In this document: piece by piece, positions 1 to 8,892 of the stretch
Position numbering within the stretch: position 1 is the stretch's first letter
Layout of the letters: the number at the start of each line of letters is the position of its first letter
Assembly: GCA_024685175.1 (NCBI GenBank)
Contig: JAIKWD010000022.1
Coordinates: 1 to 64,000, forward strand
Length of the DNA: 64,000 nt
Direction of reading: 5' to 3'
Origin: Bacteroidales bacterium
Lineage (GTDB): Bacteria > Bacteroidota > Bacteroidia > Bacteroidales > WCHB1-69
Program-made: the position numbers and the translations under genes
Notes under the pieces: model-generated
The model's input: the letters and a program-made list of their open reading frames with translations, nothing else
What the model was told of the DNA's origin: nothing
Database searches by the model: none

Positions 1-389
1 ACCTTCTTCAGCTTGCCGTTTTTGAGGTCCTCGATAACTTGGGCGGAGCGGCCCTCCGACTCGCCGAGGAAGATGGAGTCGGCGTGCTGCAGGGTCTCCT
101 CGGCGTGCAGCATCGTGGAGATGCCGCCGAACATCACGGGAATGCCCTTGGCGCGGTAGGCGTCGGCAATGGCCCAGCCGCGCTTTACTTGAGTGGTCAA
201 CATCATGCTGATGGCCACCACGTCGCACTCTTCGTCCATATCCAGGTCCTCCACGTTCTCATCGGTGAAGGAAACCTCCACCTCTTCGGGCAAGGTGGCG
301 GCGAACACCACGGGACCGTGGGGAGGCAGGTTAAAGGTGGTCTGCCCAGGCAGCTTCTTCCATCTTGGATAAATCAATTTTAGTTTCAT
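1..389 (-). CDS. B12-binding radical SAM protein, N-terminal part (runs off the window)
   Basis: Reading from the ATG at 389-387 leftwards gives an open frame of about 129 codons that continues past the window edge. It begins MKLKLIYPRWKKLPGQ and contains an alternating beta/alpha pattern with FGGISTMLHAEE and FLGESEGR. This is the N-terminal cobalamin-binding (Rossmann-like) half of radical SAM proteins of the BchE/HpnP type; the CxxxCxxC cluster motif would lie outside the window. It lies 25 bases upstream of nothing else on its strand, but is co-directional with and downstream of the CrtI-like oxidoreductase and the MMPL fusion, so the three probably form one operon. Substrate unknown. Confidence 0.8.
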   Translation of the reverse strand, partial: MKLKLIYPRWKKLPGQTTFNLPPHGPVVFAATLPEEVEVSFTDENVEDLDMDEECDVVAISMMLTTQVKRGWAIADAYRAKGIPVMFGGISTMLHAEETLQHADSIFLGESEGRSAQVIEDLKNGKLKK

Positions 390-413
390 ATTGTATGTTT
401 TTCTTGAAAATTC

Positions 414-1919
414 TTATGGTTTGCTTCCCTCGATTTCGTCGATGATCTTATTCAGCCCCATAAATTCCGCGCAAGTCAGGGCGGCGCCGATGGTGACGCC
501 CAGGATACCGTGCGAGTTGATGTTCTGTCCCGTCATAAAAAGGTTCGGGATCTTGGTGCGTTGCGAAACGAGGGTTTGGGTCGGGAAGTTCTTGTCGCGG
601 ATGATGCCGTACATCGAGCCGTCCTTAGTGGCCGTATAGTCGCGGTACGTCAGCGGCGAGGAGGTCTCATAGTATTCGATATGATTACGGATGCCCGGGA
701 AGGAGCGTTCGAGCACATCGAGGTAGTGCTCGGCGGTGGCTTGCTTGAAGGCCTTGTAGTCTTCGCCGCGATGCCCCACGCGCGTGTCCGCCCACCGCTG
801 CACTTCGCTGAACCGCATATAGCCGATCATCTCTGCGCTCTGTGCCCACTGTTGGCCCTCTTCGGCGCTCTGGTGCATAAAGAGATAACTGCGCAACGGA
901 TCGCCATCTCGGCGGTCGTTGGCCGACCAGACATCGTCGTTCTCATAGTAATAATAGTTGTAGTTGAGATATGGCGTGGCCTTTTCCTTGAACTTGATGT
1001 AGACCGTAAAGTTGGCGATGGTGTTGTCCAAATCGTTGATGCGGGTGCGGTAGGCCTTTCGGATCAGATGCGACTGGATCATCGCGATGGTGGCTTGGGG
1101 ATGGATATTGGAGATGATGGAGTTGGCCTCCACGAACTCGCCGTCGGCGAGACGCACGCCCACGGCGCGAGTGTCGTCGCATACGATCTCTGTGATCTCT
1201 GCATGGGTGCGAATCTCGCCACCGAAGGAATGGATGGAGTTGGCCAACGACTGCGCTATGGCATCGCTACCCCCGATGATGCGCCACGCACTCTGGATGT
1301 AGAAATTGTTGATCAAGGCGTGAATGTAGGTCGGCGTCTTGTCCTTGACACCGGCGTACAAGGGCAGGTTGCCGGCCAACACGTTCTGTAATTCGTAGTT
1401 GTCCGTAACCGAGGCGATGAAGTCGTTGATGCTGGTCTTGATGTAGTCGGCATCGATGAAGACATTGTCCTCGACCTTGCGCAGATTGTACAAAGGCGAT
1501 GCGTCGGCGATGTCTTTCAGCCGGCGCACATACTTCTCTAAGTCTTTGCGATGTTTGGGGAAAGCTTGGTGTAACGTGTCCACGAACTGCTCGTAACCGG
1601 AAGCATACCGATACTGTTTGCCGCCAATGGAGAACACGTCGTAGCCCGACTCGTCCAGTCGACTCAACTTCACATCTTCCAACAGGTGTAGATAGTTGAA
1701 CAGGCGGTGCAGGATCTGGCCATCCAGCATACTGCCGATGTAGTGCATACCGGTATCGAACTTCACACCGAAGCGCTTGAAGGTCTGCAGACAGCCGCCG
1801 ATCTGGGGGTTCTTCTCCAACAACAGCACCTTGAATCCGTTTTTGCTGAGCATATAGCCGCACACCAGTCCGCCGAGACCGGTACCGAGAATGGCAATAT
1901 CGTATTTGGAGTTGGACAT
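414..1919 (-). CDS. FAD-dependent phytoene desaturase / carotenoid isomerase-like oxidoreductase
   Basis: The 501-residue protein opens with a dinucleotide-binding fold, GTGLGGLVCGYMLS near residues 12-25 followed by LLLEKNPQIGG, the pattern of the CrtI/CrtISO/retinol-saturase family of flavoproteins. The C-terminal end carries FMTGQNINSHGILGVTIGAA, the usual second FAD-contact motif. Such enzymes desaturate, saturate or isomerise polyene chains. It starts 8 bases downstream of the MMPL/acyltransferase fusion and 25 bases before the radical SAM gene, so co-transcription is likely. That context fits polyene or unusual-lipid metabolism rather than a normal carotenoid pathway, because no phytoene synthase is visible. 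Exact substrate is inferred only. Confidence 0.85.
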   Translation of the reverse strand: MSNSKYDIAILGTGLGGLVCGYMLSKNGFKVLLLEKNPQIGGCLQTFKRFGVKFDTGMHYIGSMLDGQILHRLFNYLHLLEDVKLSRLDESGYDVFSIGGKQYRYASGYEQFVDTLHQAFPKHRKDLEKYVRRLKDIADASPLYNLRKVEDNVFIDADYIKTSINDFIASVTDNYELQNVLAGNLPLYAGVKDKTPTYIHALINNFYIQSAWRIIGGSDAIAQSLANSIHSFGGEIRTHAEITEIVCDDTRAVGVRLADGEFVEANSIISNIHPQATIAMIQSHLIRKAYRTRINDLDNTIANFTVYIKFKEKATPYLNYNYYYYENDDVWSANDRRDGDPLRSYLFMHQSAEEGQQWAQSAEMIGYMRFSEVQRWADTRVGHRGEDYKAFKQATAEHYLDVLERSFPGIRNHIEYYETSSPLTYRDYTATKDGSMYGIIRDKNFPTQTLVSQRTKIPNLFMTGQNINSHGILGVTIGAALTCAEFMGLNKIIDEIEGSKP

Positions 1920-1927
1920 ATTGTGGG

Positions 1928-4900
1928 CTATTGTGTGTTTTTAGGGATCATTATCTCTTTTTCATCTATGACGAAGTCGAAAGTGCCATCCGGCAACTCG
2001 TGCGAATAGGTCAGATTGGCGGGCACTGCGTTGCAGTGTCCCGCGATGGCAATGGCATCCTCCTCGGGATCGTACGCCGTAATGGTCAAGTCGCGACGAT
2101 ACAAGGCACTCAGAAGCGACAACTCACCGTTGCCGCAGTTCTTGTATAGCAGATGGCTTCCGCGTGGAACGCTTTGCAAGGCATCGGACAACGGTTGCAA
2201 TCGGCGCAGTTTCTGCCGGCAGGATTTAGCCACCTCTTTGCCCTTGTATATGTAATTCTGCTTGACGAGGTCGGAAAGGTATTCCGGAGTCTCGTATATG
2301 TCGCGCATCTGCTCGTAGGCCTCTTGGTAGTAGCGACGGAACGCGTGCGCCATCTCCAGGTGGTTCTTGCCTTGGCGGTATTGTTTGTCTCCGACAGGGA
2401 TGCGCTCTCTTATGGAGATGGTGACATCGCCTTTGTGGATAAAGAAGTCTTTCTTAGGGAACATATCGCCGATGCCGTGGGTGACGATGGGCAGGATATC
2501 AATGCCGAGTTTTTCGGCCAAATAAAAGGCGCCCTTGTGGAACCGCAAAATGGAGAGGTCGACCGATCGAGTGCCTTCGGGGAAGATAAGGATGGAATAG
2601 CCTTTGTCCACCATCGCCTGCAACTTCGGGAAGTTGGCGTCCATACCATAGGAGGCGGGAAGGTAGTCACTATTGCGCAAGATACGTTTGTACAGTGGCA
2701 TATTCCACGCCCAATCGTTGGTGAGCGCGATGATCTTTGGGGTCAGCGTGAGCAGATACAACAAGTCGAAATGCGACTGGTGGTTGCAAATGACGATGGC
2801 CGGCTTGTCGAAAGTCTCCCCGTTGGGATTAAGAACCTTGAATTTGGAGTTGGGGATGATCTTGGCCGTGGCGTACAGCAGCTTTTGCATCACCGTGTGA
2901 TACTGCAACTTGTGTTTGTCGGTGCCTCCTCCGATCCGCAACAGGAAGAAGCCGCAGACAGACAAGGCCACCACACCGAGGAAGAAAAACGGGAATCCTA
3001 TGACATTGCTGAGGATATTCATCAAGGTGACAGGACGTTTTCGAGGCTTCTTGCCGTCGTGCGTGAGCCAACGGAAGATGATAGGCGGCAGGATATAGGC
3101 CATCAGCACCACGGAGAGCATACCGATAATGGTGACTTCGGCCAAGGATCGCATCGCGGGATGCTTGGCGAAAATCAGCATTCCGATGCCGATGAACATT
3201 ATCGAAGACGACAAGATGATGGAATTCTTGAATTGCGACAACATCTTCCGGCCATAGGCATATTCGTAAATCAAGCCTTCGGTCACGAAGATGGAGTAGT
3301 CGTCGCCCATACCGAAGATGAAGGTGGCGAGGATGATGTTGACGATATTGAAACGGATGTCGGCCATACCCATAATGCCCAGAATCCATATCCACGCCAC
3401 GACCAGCGGCAGGAAGGCCATAATGCTGATTTCTATTCTTCCGAAGGAAAACAACAGGAAGGCAAACACGATGAACCCGCAGATGTACAGCACGTAGTCG
3501 AAGTCGTGCGACAGGGCGTCCACCAGTCTGGAAGCAATGGAGCTGTCCGTAAAGGCGAACACCTTGGAATCTACATTGTTGAGTTCCTTCTCAACGGACT
3601 GGCGTTGTTTTTTATCTACTTGCAGGATGTTATAGACCAAGACTTTGCCATCTTCTTCCACCACGTAGTTGCTGGCAAGTTGCTGACGGATGGGGTCGAA
3701 GAAATCCGGCTCTTGCAGCACGTAGTTGGCTTGGACGATGTCTTTGCACGGCTGGAATGCTTCGGGCACAAACCCGTTCTGTTGGGCGGCTTGGTCGAGC
3801 GCATTGCAGAAGGGCTCGCGGCGGTCTTGCCAGAACTGGTTCCAGCGGTCGATGCGTTCCTGCTGCATTTGCTTGGAGGGCAGGAATCGCCCAATGCCGC
3901 TGACATTCCGCACGCCTTTCCCTTGCAGCTTCCGAAGTGTCGTGGCGGCGTCTTCCTGATGGCTCAACGCCTCTTCCAAGGTATGTCCTTCGGCGATGCA
4001 GTAGACGGTACAGACGGAGGTGTCGGCTTCGGCGCGCAACTTGTCAAACTGGGCGCGCTGCTCCTTCGTCATATAGTTGATGTTGTGCATGTTGGTGTCG
4101 AAGGTGGTGCGCGTGCTGAAGACATAGAAGACGATGGTGAGCGCCAAGACCACCCAAAAGAGGCCTTTGATGTTTTCCGGGCGGAATTCCGCCACCGGAC
4201 GGAAAGCCAGGCCGCGTTCCTTGCCCGGATAGTGCTCACCCATTAGATGCGGCAGGAAGATGAGTACGAAAAGGATGGTGCCGACGAGTAGCAAAGCCGC
4301 GAAAAGCCCAAGGTCTTTCATTGCGTCGGAGCTGATGAAAAGCAGACTCAGGAAAGCGCCCACTGTGGTGATGTTGCCGATCAGTAACGGCGTCACGATG
4401 TCTTTGATGATCTGACGTTTGTCATCCGTGCGCTTGAAGTGCGACAGGAAATGTATGGGATAGTTGATGGCAATGCCGAAGATGATGGAGGCCATGCCGA
4501 CTGCGATGAGCGATACGGGGTTCTTGATCCAGGCCAACAGTCCGAGGGCGAGCATGCCGCCGAAGGTGATGGAGACCAAGATGAGCAAGATGCTTCGCAC
4601 ATTGCGATAGTAGTATATGAGCAACGCTATGATGAGCACCAGGGCCAACACGATGGCGGTAAAGCTGTCCTTCTTGATCTGGGATGCGTTGGTGATCGAC
4701 ACCTGTGAGGCACCGAAACTGGTAATACGTACTTGGCCTTGCATCTCTTTCTCCACCTCGGCGGCTGCCCTGTCGATGTTCTTTACGAGAATCTTGTTGT
4801 TTTGGGTCTCGCTGAGTGGATATCGGGAGCTGACCACGACGATGGCCTCATCGCCCGATTTGTCGAAGATATGGTCGTCAATGGTCTGGTAGGTGTCGTC

Positions 4901-5473
4901 GAGGCGGAAGGCGTTGAGGGCTTGCAATGCGCCGGAGGAGAAGAACAGCGGGTCTTGCTGGATGAGAGAGCGCATCATCGGTACGGGCGAGGCGAGCAGC
5001 TGCTTGTCGTTGGCCAACTGCCGACCGATGCGTTCGGGCGTGAGCAGCGTGTCCAGACGGGCATAGTCCTCTTCCGTGAGGAAATAGGGCATATTGCCCA
5101 CGACGAAGTCCATCACCTCGGTCACCTGCTGCTCGTCCACCTCACTGAGGACACTCTTGACGAGTCCTGTGTCGGCGGAGAGCTTCTCGGCCACACGGTC
5201 GGCGGCGTCGGACAACAGGGCGTGATCCATCTCAGTCGCCGTGTCCGCCATCGCGATGTTCACGACAATCCGGTTGTCGCCCCCTAGGTGCTGGTAGGCG
5301 TCGTTGACACGGGCGTTCTGTTTGCTGCTGGGGAGGAAACTGCCGATGTCTTCCACGAAATCAAGACGCAAGACACTCAAGGCGCAGAGGAGAACCGTCC
5401 CGATCAGGAAGACCCACATAAGCCACTGTCGCTTGTGCAGAAAATCGTAGATGTTGATAAACAATTTCTTCAT
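1928..5473 (-). CDS. MMPL/RND exporter fused to PlsC acyltransferase and a methyltransferase-like tail
   Basis: I place the start at the ATG at 5473 (MKKLFINIYDFLHKRQ), which gives 1,181 residues; the longer frame adds 17 residues that overlap the promoter region. Residues 1 to about 800 form an RND/MMPL exporter with an N-terminal helix, a large periplasmic loop, two bundles of membrane helices (for example around IVLALVLIIALLIYYY) and a second loop. Around residue 894 comes NHQSHFD (HX4D) and around 967 FPEGTRS, the catalytic and substrate motifs of 1-acylglycerol-3-phosphate acyltransferases. The last 75 or so residues contain YKNCGNGELSLL and ITAYDPEEDAIA, like the start of a Rossmann methyltransferase, apparently truncated. 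The fusion would join acyl transfer to lipid export at the inner membrane. First gene of the apparent three-gene operon. Confidence 0.88.
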   Translation of the reverse strand: MKKLFINIYDFLHKRQWLMWVFLIGTVLLCALSVLRLDFVEDIGSFLPSSKQNARVNDAYQHLGGDNRIVVNIAMADTATEMDHALLSDAADRVAEKLSADTGLVKSVLSEVDEQQVTEVMDFVVGNMPYFLTEEDYARLDTLLTPERIGRQLANDKQLLASPVPMMRSLIQQDPLFFSSGALQALNAFRLDDTYQTIDDHIFDKSGDEAIVVVSSRYPLSETQNNKILVKNIDRAAAEVEKEMQGQVRITSFGASQVSITNASQIKKDSFTAIVLALVLIIALLIYYYRNVRSILLILVSITFGGMLALGLLAWIKNPVSLIAVGMASIIFGIAINYPIHFLSHFKRTDDKRQIIKDIVTPLLIGNITTVGAFLSLLFISSDAMKDLGLFAALLLVGTILFVLIFLPHLMGEHYPGKERGLAFRPVAEFRPENIKGLFWVVLALTIVFYVFSTRTTFDTNMHNINYMTKEQRAQFDKLRAEADTSVCTVYCIAEGHTLEEALSHQEDAATTLRKLQGKGVRNVSGIGRFLPSKQMQQERIDRWNQFWQDRREPFCNALDQAAQQNGFVPEAFQPCKDIVQANYVLQEPDFFDPIRQQLASNYVVEEDGKVLVYNILQVDKKQRQSVEKELNNVDSKVFAFTDSSIASRLVDALSHDFDYVLYICGFIVFAFLLFSFGRIEISIMAFLPLVVAWIWILGIMGMADIRFNIVNIILATFIFGMGDDYSIFVTEGLIYEYAYGRKMLSQFKNSIILSSSIMFIGIGMLIFAKHPAMRSLAEVTIIGMLSVVLMAYILPPIIFRWLTHDGKKPRKRPVTLMNILSNVIGFPFFFLGVVALSVCGFFLLRIGGGTDKHKLQYHTVMQKLLYATAKIIPNSKFKVLNPNGETFDKPAIVICNHQSHFDLLYLLTLTPKIIALTNDWAWNMPLYKRILRNSDYLPASYGMDANFPKLQAMVDKGYSILIFPEGTRSVDLSILRFHKGAFYLAEKLGIDILPIVTHGIGDMFPKKDFFIHKGDVTISIRERIPVGDKQYRQGKNHLEMAHAFRRYYQEAYEQMRDIYETPEYLSDLVKQNYIYKGKEVAKSCRQKLRRLQPLSDALQSVPRGSHLLYKNCGNGELSLLSALYRRDLTITAYDPEEDAIAIAGHCNAVPANLTYSHELPDGTFDFVIDEKEIMIPKNTQ

Positions 5474-5517
5474 TATTTCCGTAAGAAAACGGCAAAAATA
5501 CGAAAAAAATACAATTC

Positions 5518-5545
5518 TTGCCAAGTGAATATTTTTGTATTTTTG
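5518..5545 (+). promoter_or_regulatory. Bacteroidota-type promoter of hpt
   Basis: TTG at 5518-5520 and TATTTTTG at 5538-5545 match the -33 and -7 (TAnnTTTG) elements of the Bacteroidota housekeeping sigma factor with a 17-base gap. A second overlapping TATTTTTG lies at 5530-5537. The predicted transcript would start only about 15 bases before the hpt start codon. Confidence 0.6.
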
Positions 5546-5566
5546 CCCGCTTTACTCTCAATTGCT

Positions 5567-6109
5567 ATGATGGATTCAATCAATGTTTTGGACAAGACTT
5601 TCGTGAAATTCATCCCGGAAGCCGAAATCGACGCGGCTGTGCAACGGGTGGCCGATCAAATCAACGAGGACTACAAGGATGACGACGCTGTACTCTTGGT
5701 CACCCTCAACGGGGCCATCGTGTTCGCCGTTGACCTGCTCAAGAGACTGAACATCAAGTGCAAGATATCTTGCGTGAAACTCTCCTCCTACAGCGGAACC
5801 CAATCCACGAATAATGTCAAGAATCTCATCGGGCTCAACGACGACCTTCACGGCAAGCGTGTTATTATCGTCGAGGACATCATCGATACGGGACGCACCT
5901 ACCAGCACCTCGTCGATATGCTCAAGCCCATGGGCCTCAAGGACCTGCGCATCGCCACGATGACCTACAAGCCGGACGCATACAAGCTCGACCTGCCTAT
6001 CCACTATTTCGGCTTCTCCATCCCTAACAAGTTCGTCATCGGGCGAGGTCTCGACTACGACGGCTATGGCCGTAACCTCAACGACATCTATCAATTGAAG
6101 ATTGATTGA
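5567..6109 (+). CDS. hpt: Hypoxanthine phosphoribosyltransferase
   Basis: The frame from ATG 5567 (or the adjacent ATG at 5570) gives about 180 residues. The PRPP-binding motif is VIIVEDIIDTGRT, and LLVTLNGAIVFAVDLL is the N-terminal loop region of purine phosphoribosyltransferases. The enzyme salvages hypoxanthine or guanine to IMP/GMP with PRPP in the cytosol. A longer upstream frame exists but would run through the promoter, so the short start is preferred. It is followed at 44 bases by adk, and hpt-adk adjacency is common in Bacteroidota. Confidence 0.95.
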   Translation: MMDSINVLDKTFVKFIPEAEIDAAVQRVADQINEDYKDDDAVLLVTLNGAIVFAVDLLKRLNIKCKISCVKLSSYSGTQSTNNVKNLIGLNDDLHGKRVIIVEDIIDTGRTYQHLVDMLKPMGLKDLRIATMTYKPDAYKLDLPIHYFGFSIPNKFVIGRGLDYDGYGRNLNDIYQLKID

Positions 6110-6153
6110 TTTTAAAAAATATCATTAAAAAAACATAAAAAAACAGCAGAATT

Positions 6154-6729
6154 ATGCAGACCAACATCGTTCTTTTCGGCGCCCCGGGCAGTGGCAAGGG
6201 CACTCAAGCAAAACTGATTGCCGAGAAATTCGGCTTCGACCATGTTTCCACGGGCGACTTGTTCCGTTACGAGATTTCCCACGAGACCCCGCTGGGACTC
6301 AAGGCCAAGGAGATCATCAACCGTGGCGACCTTTGTCCTGACGACATCACGCTAGGTATGCTCAACAACCACATCCAGAAGCACGCCGACAGCAAGGGCT
6401 TTATCTTCGACGGTGTGCCCCGCACCATCAAGCAAGCCGAAATGTTGGACGACAAGAACCTCTTCAAGAATCTCGACATCACGATGGTGCTATATCTCTA
6501 TGTGGAGATGGAAGAGGTGGAGAGAAGAATCCTCAAGCGCGCCCAGATCGAGAACCGCGCCGACGACACGCCCGAGACCGTCAAGGCCCGCGTGTCCAAC
6601 TTCTTTGACCAGACTATGCCGTTGGTGGACTACTACACCAAACAAGGCAAACTCATCAAACTCAACGGTATGCAGGACATCGAGCACGTGTTTGCCGACA
6701 TCTGCGACACCATAGAAAAGCATCGCTAA
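6154..6729 (+). CDS. adk: Adenylate kinase
   Basis: The 191-residue protein starts MQTNIVLFGAPGSGKGT, with the P-loop GAPGSGKGT at residues 9-17. HVSTGDLFR is the AMP-binding motif, and DGVPRT replaces the more usual DGFPRT. It is the short form without a zinc-binding LID insert, normal for Bacteroidota. It interconverts ATP + AMP and 2 ADP in the cytosol. The stop codon overlaps the dxr start (TAATG at 6727-6731), indicating translational coupling. Confidence 0.97.
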   Translation: MQTNIVLFGAPGSGKGTQAKLIAEKFGFDHVSTGDLFRYEISHETPLGLKAKEIINRGDLCPDDITLGMLNNHIQKHADSKGFIFDGVPRTIKQAEMLDDKNLFKNLDITMVLYLYVEMEEVERRILKRAQIENRADDTPETVKARVSNFFDQTMPLVDYYTKQGKLIKLNGMQDIEHVFADICDTIEKHR

Positions 6730-7904
6730 TGGACCAACAAGGGCACAAACGCAGGATTGCCCTGCTGGGTTCCACCGGCTCGATGGGCTTACAGGCCCTC
6801 GACGTCATCGCCCGCTATCCCGACCTCTTACAGTTGGAGGTGATAGCGGCTAACTCCAGCGCCGACCTGCTCATCCAACAAGCTCGCACCTTCAAGCCCA
6901 ACATCGTGGTGGTGGTGCAGGAAGAGGCCTACCTCAAGGTGAAAGAGGCCCTCATCGACGAAGATATCAAAATCTTCTGCGGCGAACAGTCGCTTTGCGA
7001 CGTGTGCGAGATGGAATGCGTCGATATGGTGCTCTCCTGCATCGTGGGTGTGGCTGGACTCAGGCCCATCTATCACGCCATCGACTGCGGCAAACTCATC
7101 GCCCTGGCCAACAAGGAGACGCTTGTGGTCGCCGGCGAACTGATAACCCGCAAGGCCAAGGAGCGCAACATTGCCATCTATCCCGTCGACTCGGAACACT
7201 CCGCCATCTTCCAGTCGCTGGTCGGCGAGCATTTCAACCCCATAGAGAAGCTCATCATCACCGCCTCCGGCGGCCCGTTCCGCGGTTGGACCAAGGAACA
7301 GCTGCAAAACGTAACCCTTGCCGACGCGCTCAAGCATCCCAACTGGAATATGGGCCCGAAGGTCACCATTGACAGCTCCACCCTGATGAACAAAGGCCTG
7401 GAGGTCATTGAGGCCAAATGGCTCTTCAACGTCGACCTTGACCGCATCGAGGTGGTCGTGCACCCCCAGTCCATTGTCCACTCGCTCGTGCAGTTCAAGG
7501 ACGGCTCCATCAAGGCGCAGCTCGGCTGCCCTGATATGCGTTTGCCCATCCAATACGCCATCACTTATCCGTTGCGGCTTGAGAACGAGTTGCCGCGCCT
7601 CGACTTTGCGGACTATCCTGCTCTGACCTTCGAGAAGCCCGATCGGGAGACCTTCCCCTGTCTCAATATTGCCTACGAGGCCTCGCGCCAGGGCGGTTGT
7701 ATGCCTTGCGTGATGAATGCCGCCAACGAAATCGCGGTGCAATGGTTCCTGCAAGAGCGTATCCGTTACGTGGACATCCCACACATCATAGAAAACGCCC
7801 TGCAGCACGCCGACCCTGTTAAGCCGCAGACGGTGGACGAATACTTGGCCGTGGACCAAGAGACCAAGGCAAGACTTCTGAAGTTCGGACCGCCCAGACA
7901 TTAA
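6729..7904 (+). CDS. dxr: 1-deoxy-D-xylulose-5-phosphate reductoisomerase
   Basis: 391 residues, the usual length for the family. GSTGSMG at residues 14-20 is the NADPH-binding turn (GSTGSIG in most relatives). ALANKETLVVAGE, PVDSEHSAIFQ and ASGGPFRGW carry the metal- and substrate-binding residues, and MNKGLEVIEA follows in the C-terminal part. It makes 2-C-methyl-D-erythritol 4-phosphate, the committed step of the non-mevalonate isoprenoid pathway. It overlaps adk by one base; rsgA follows after 12 bases. Confidence 0.97.
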   Translation: MDQQGHKRRIALLGSTGSMGLQALDVIARYPDLLQLEVIAANSSADLLIQQARTFKPNIVVVVQEEAYLKVKEALIDEDIKIFCGEQSLCDVCEMECVDMVLSCIVGVAGLRPIYHAIDCGKLIALANKETLVVAGELITRKAKERNIAIYPVDSEHSAIFQSLVGEHFNPIEKLIITASGGPFRGWTKEQLQNVTLADALKHPNWNMGPKVTIDSSTLMNKGLEVIEAKWLFNVDLDRIEVVVHPQSIVHSLVQFKDGSIKAQLGCPDMRLPIQYAITYPLRLENELPRLDFADYPALTFEKPDRETFPCLNIAYEASRQGGCMPCVMNAANEIAVQWFLQERIRYVDIPHIIENALQHADPVKPQTVDEYLAVDQETKARLLKFGPPRH

Positions 7905-7916
7905 GATTCAGCGAGG

Positions 7917-8849
7917 ATGAAAGGATTGGTGGTAAAATCTACAGGCAGTTGGTACGATGTCCGTCTTAACGACGGGCAATCCGTGCAATGCCGCCTGCGC
8001 GGCCAGTTCCGCATCAAGGGCATCAAGATCACCAACCCTGTGGTGGTGGGCGACATCGTCGATTTTGAAGAAGAGGCCGACGGCACCGGCACCATCACGA
8101 ATATCGAGCCGAGACGCAATTTCATCGAGCGCAAGTCCACCAACCTGTCCAAGATCAGCCACGTCATCGCGGCCAACATCGACGTCTGCTTCTTGTTGGT
8201 CACCTTGCGCGAGCCCCGCACCTCGCTGGGGTTCATCGACCGTTTTCTCGTCTCCGCCGAAGGATTCCGCATCCCGGTTTGTTTGGTCTTCAACAAGATG
8301 GACCTTTATAACGGCAAAGAAAAGGAGATGGTGCGCCATCTCTCTGACCTCTACGCGGGCGTTGGCTACGACGCGGTGTGCACCTCTGCCCTCACGGGCG
8401 AGGGCGTGGACACGTTGCGCACGCGAATGGACGGCAAGACAGCCCTGTTCAGCGGACACTCCGGCACGGGCAAGTCAGCCCTCATTTCGCGCCTCGATCC
8501 ATCGCTTGAACTTAAAACGGGCGAGATTTCCGAACGCCATCTCAAGGGCCGCCATACGACCACCTTCGCAGAGATGTTCCCCTTCGCCGGCGGCTGGATG
8601 ATGGACACCCCGGGCATCAAGGAGTTTGGATTGATCAAATATTCGAAAGAGGAAATCCGGGACTACTTTCCGGAGATTCGCGCTTATAACAACAAGTGCA
8701 AGTTCGACGACTGTTCGCACACGCACGAGCCCGGTTGCGCCGTGCAAGAGGCAGTCAAGAACGGTCGGATAGCCCAATCCCGCTATATGAACTACCTCTC
8801 CATATTGCTGGACGACGATATGAAAATGGCCGACTGGCAGTTGGAGTAA
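7917..8849 (+). CDS. rsgA: Ribosome small-subunit GTPase RsgA
   Basis: 310 residues with the circularly permuted GTPase order typical of RsgA/YloQ: an N-terminal OB fold, then G4 (VFNKMD, about residue 122), then the P-loop G1 (GHSGTGKS, about 180) and G3 (DTPG, about 224). The C-terminal CKFDDCSHTHEPGC is the zinc-binding knuckle. It assists late maturation of the 30S subunit. Last gene of the hpt-adk-dxr-rsgA run; convergent with gldH. Confidence 0.96.
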   Translation: MKGLVVKSTGSWYDVRLNDGQSVQCRLRGQFRIKGIKITNPVVVGDIVDFEEEADGTGTITNIEPRRNFIERKSTNLSKISHVIAANIDVCFLLVTLREPRTSLGFIDRFLVSAEGFRIPVCLVFNKMDLYNGKEKEMVRHLSDLYAGVGYDAVCTSALTGEGVDTLRTRMDGKTALFSGHSGTGKSALISRLDPSLELKTGEISERHLKGRHTTTFAEMFPFAGGWMMDTPGIKEFGLIKYSKEEIRDYFPEIRAYNNKCKFDDCSHTHEPGCAVQEAVKNGRIAQSRYMNYLSILLDDDMKMADWQLE

Positions 8850-8850
8850 A

Positions 8851-8892
8851 GGGAGAGGGCGGCAATTCTTTTAGGATTGCTCCCTTACTTTT
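8851..8892. terminator. Possible hairpin between rsgA and gldH
   Basis: GCAAT (8862-8866) pairs with ATTGC (8876-8880), flanked by GGGAG and CTCCC, and is followed by a T-rich stretch on the plus strand. It would end the rsgA transcript in the convergent gap. The stem is imperfect. Confidence 0.4.

Noticed and set aside
510..1391. Plus-strand frame opposite the CrtI-like gene
   Set aside because: Shadow of the real oxidoreductase; no recognisable motif.
2153..4246. Long plus-strand open frame of 697 codons opposite the MMPL fusion
   Set aside because: It is the complement of a clearly coding, motif-bearing gene; its translation is rich in His, Asp and Val with no domain.
6828..7901. Minus-strand frame of 357 codons opposite dxr
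   Set aside because: dxr is unmistakable on the plus strand; the antisense frame has the composition of a complement artefact.
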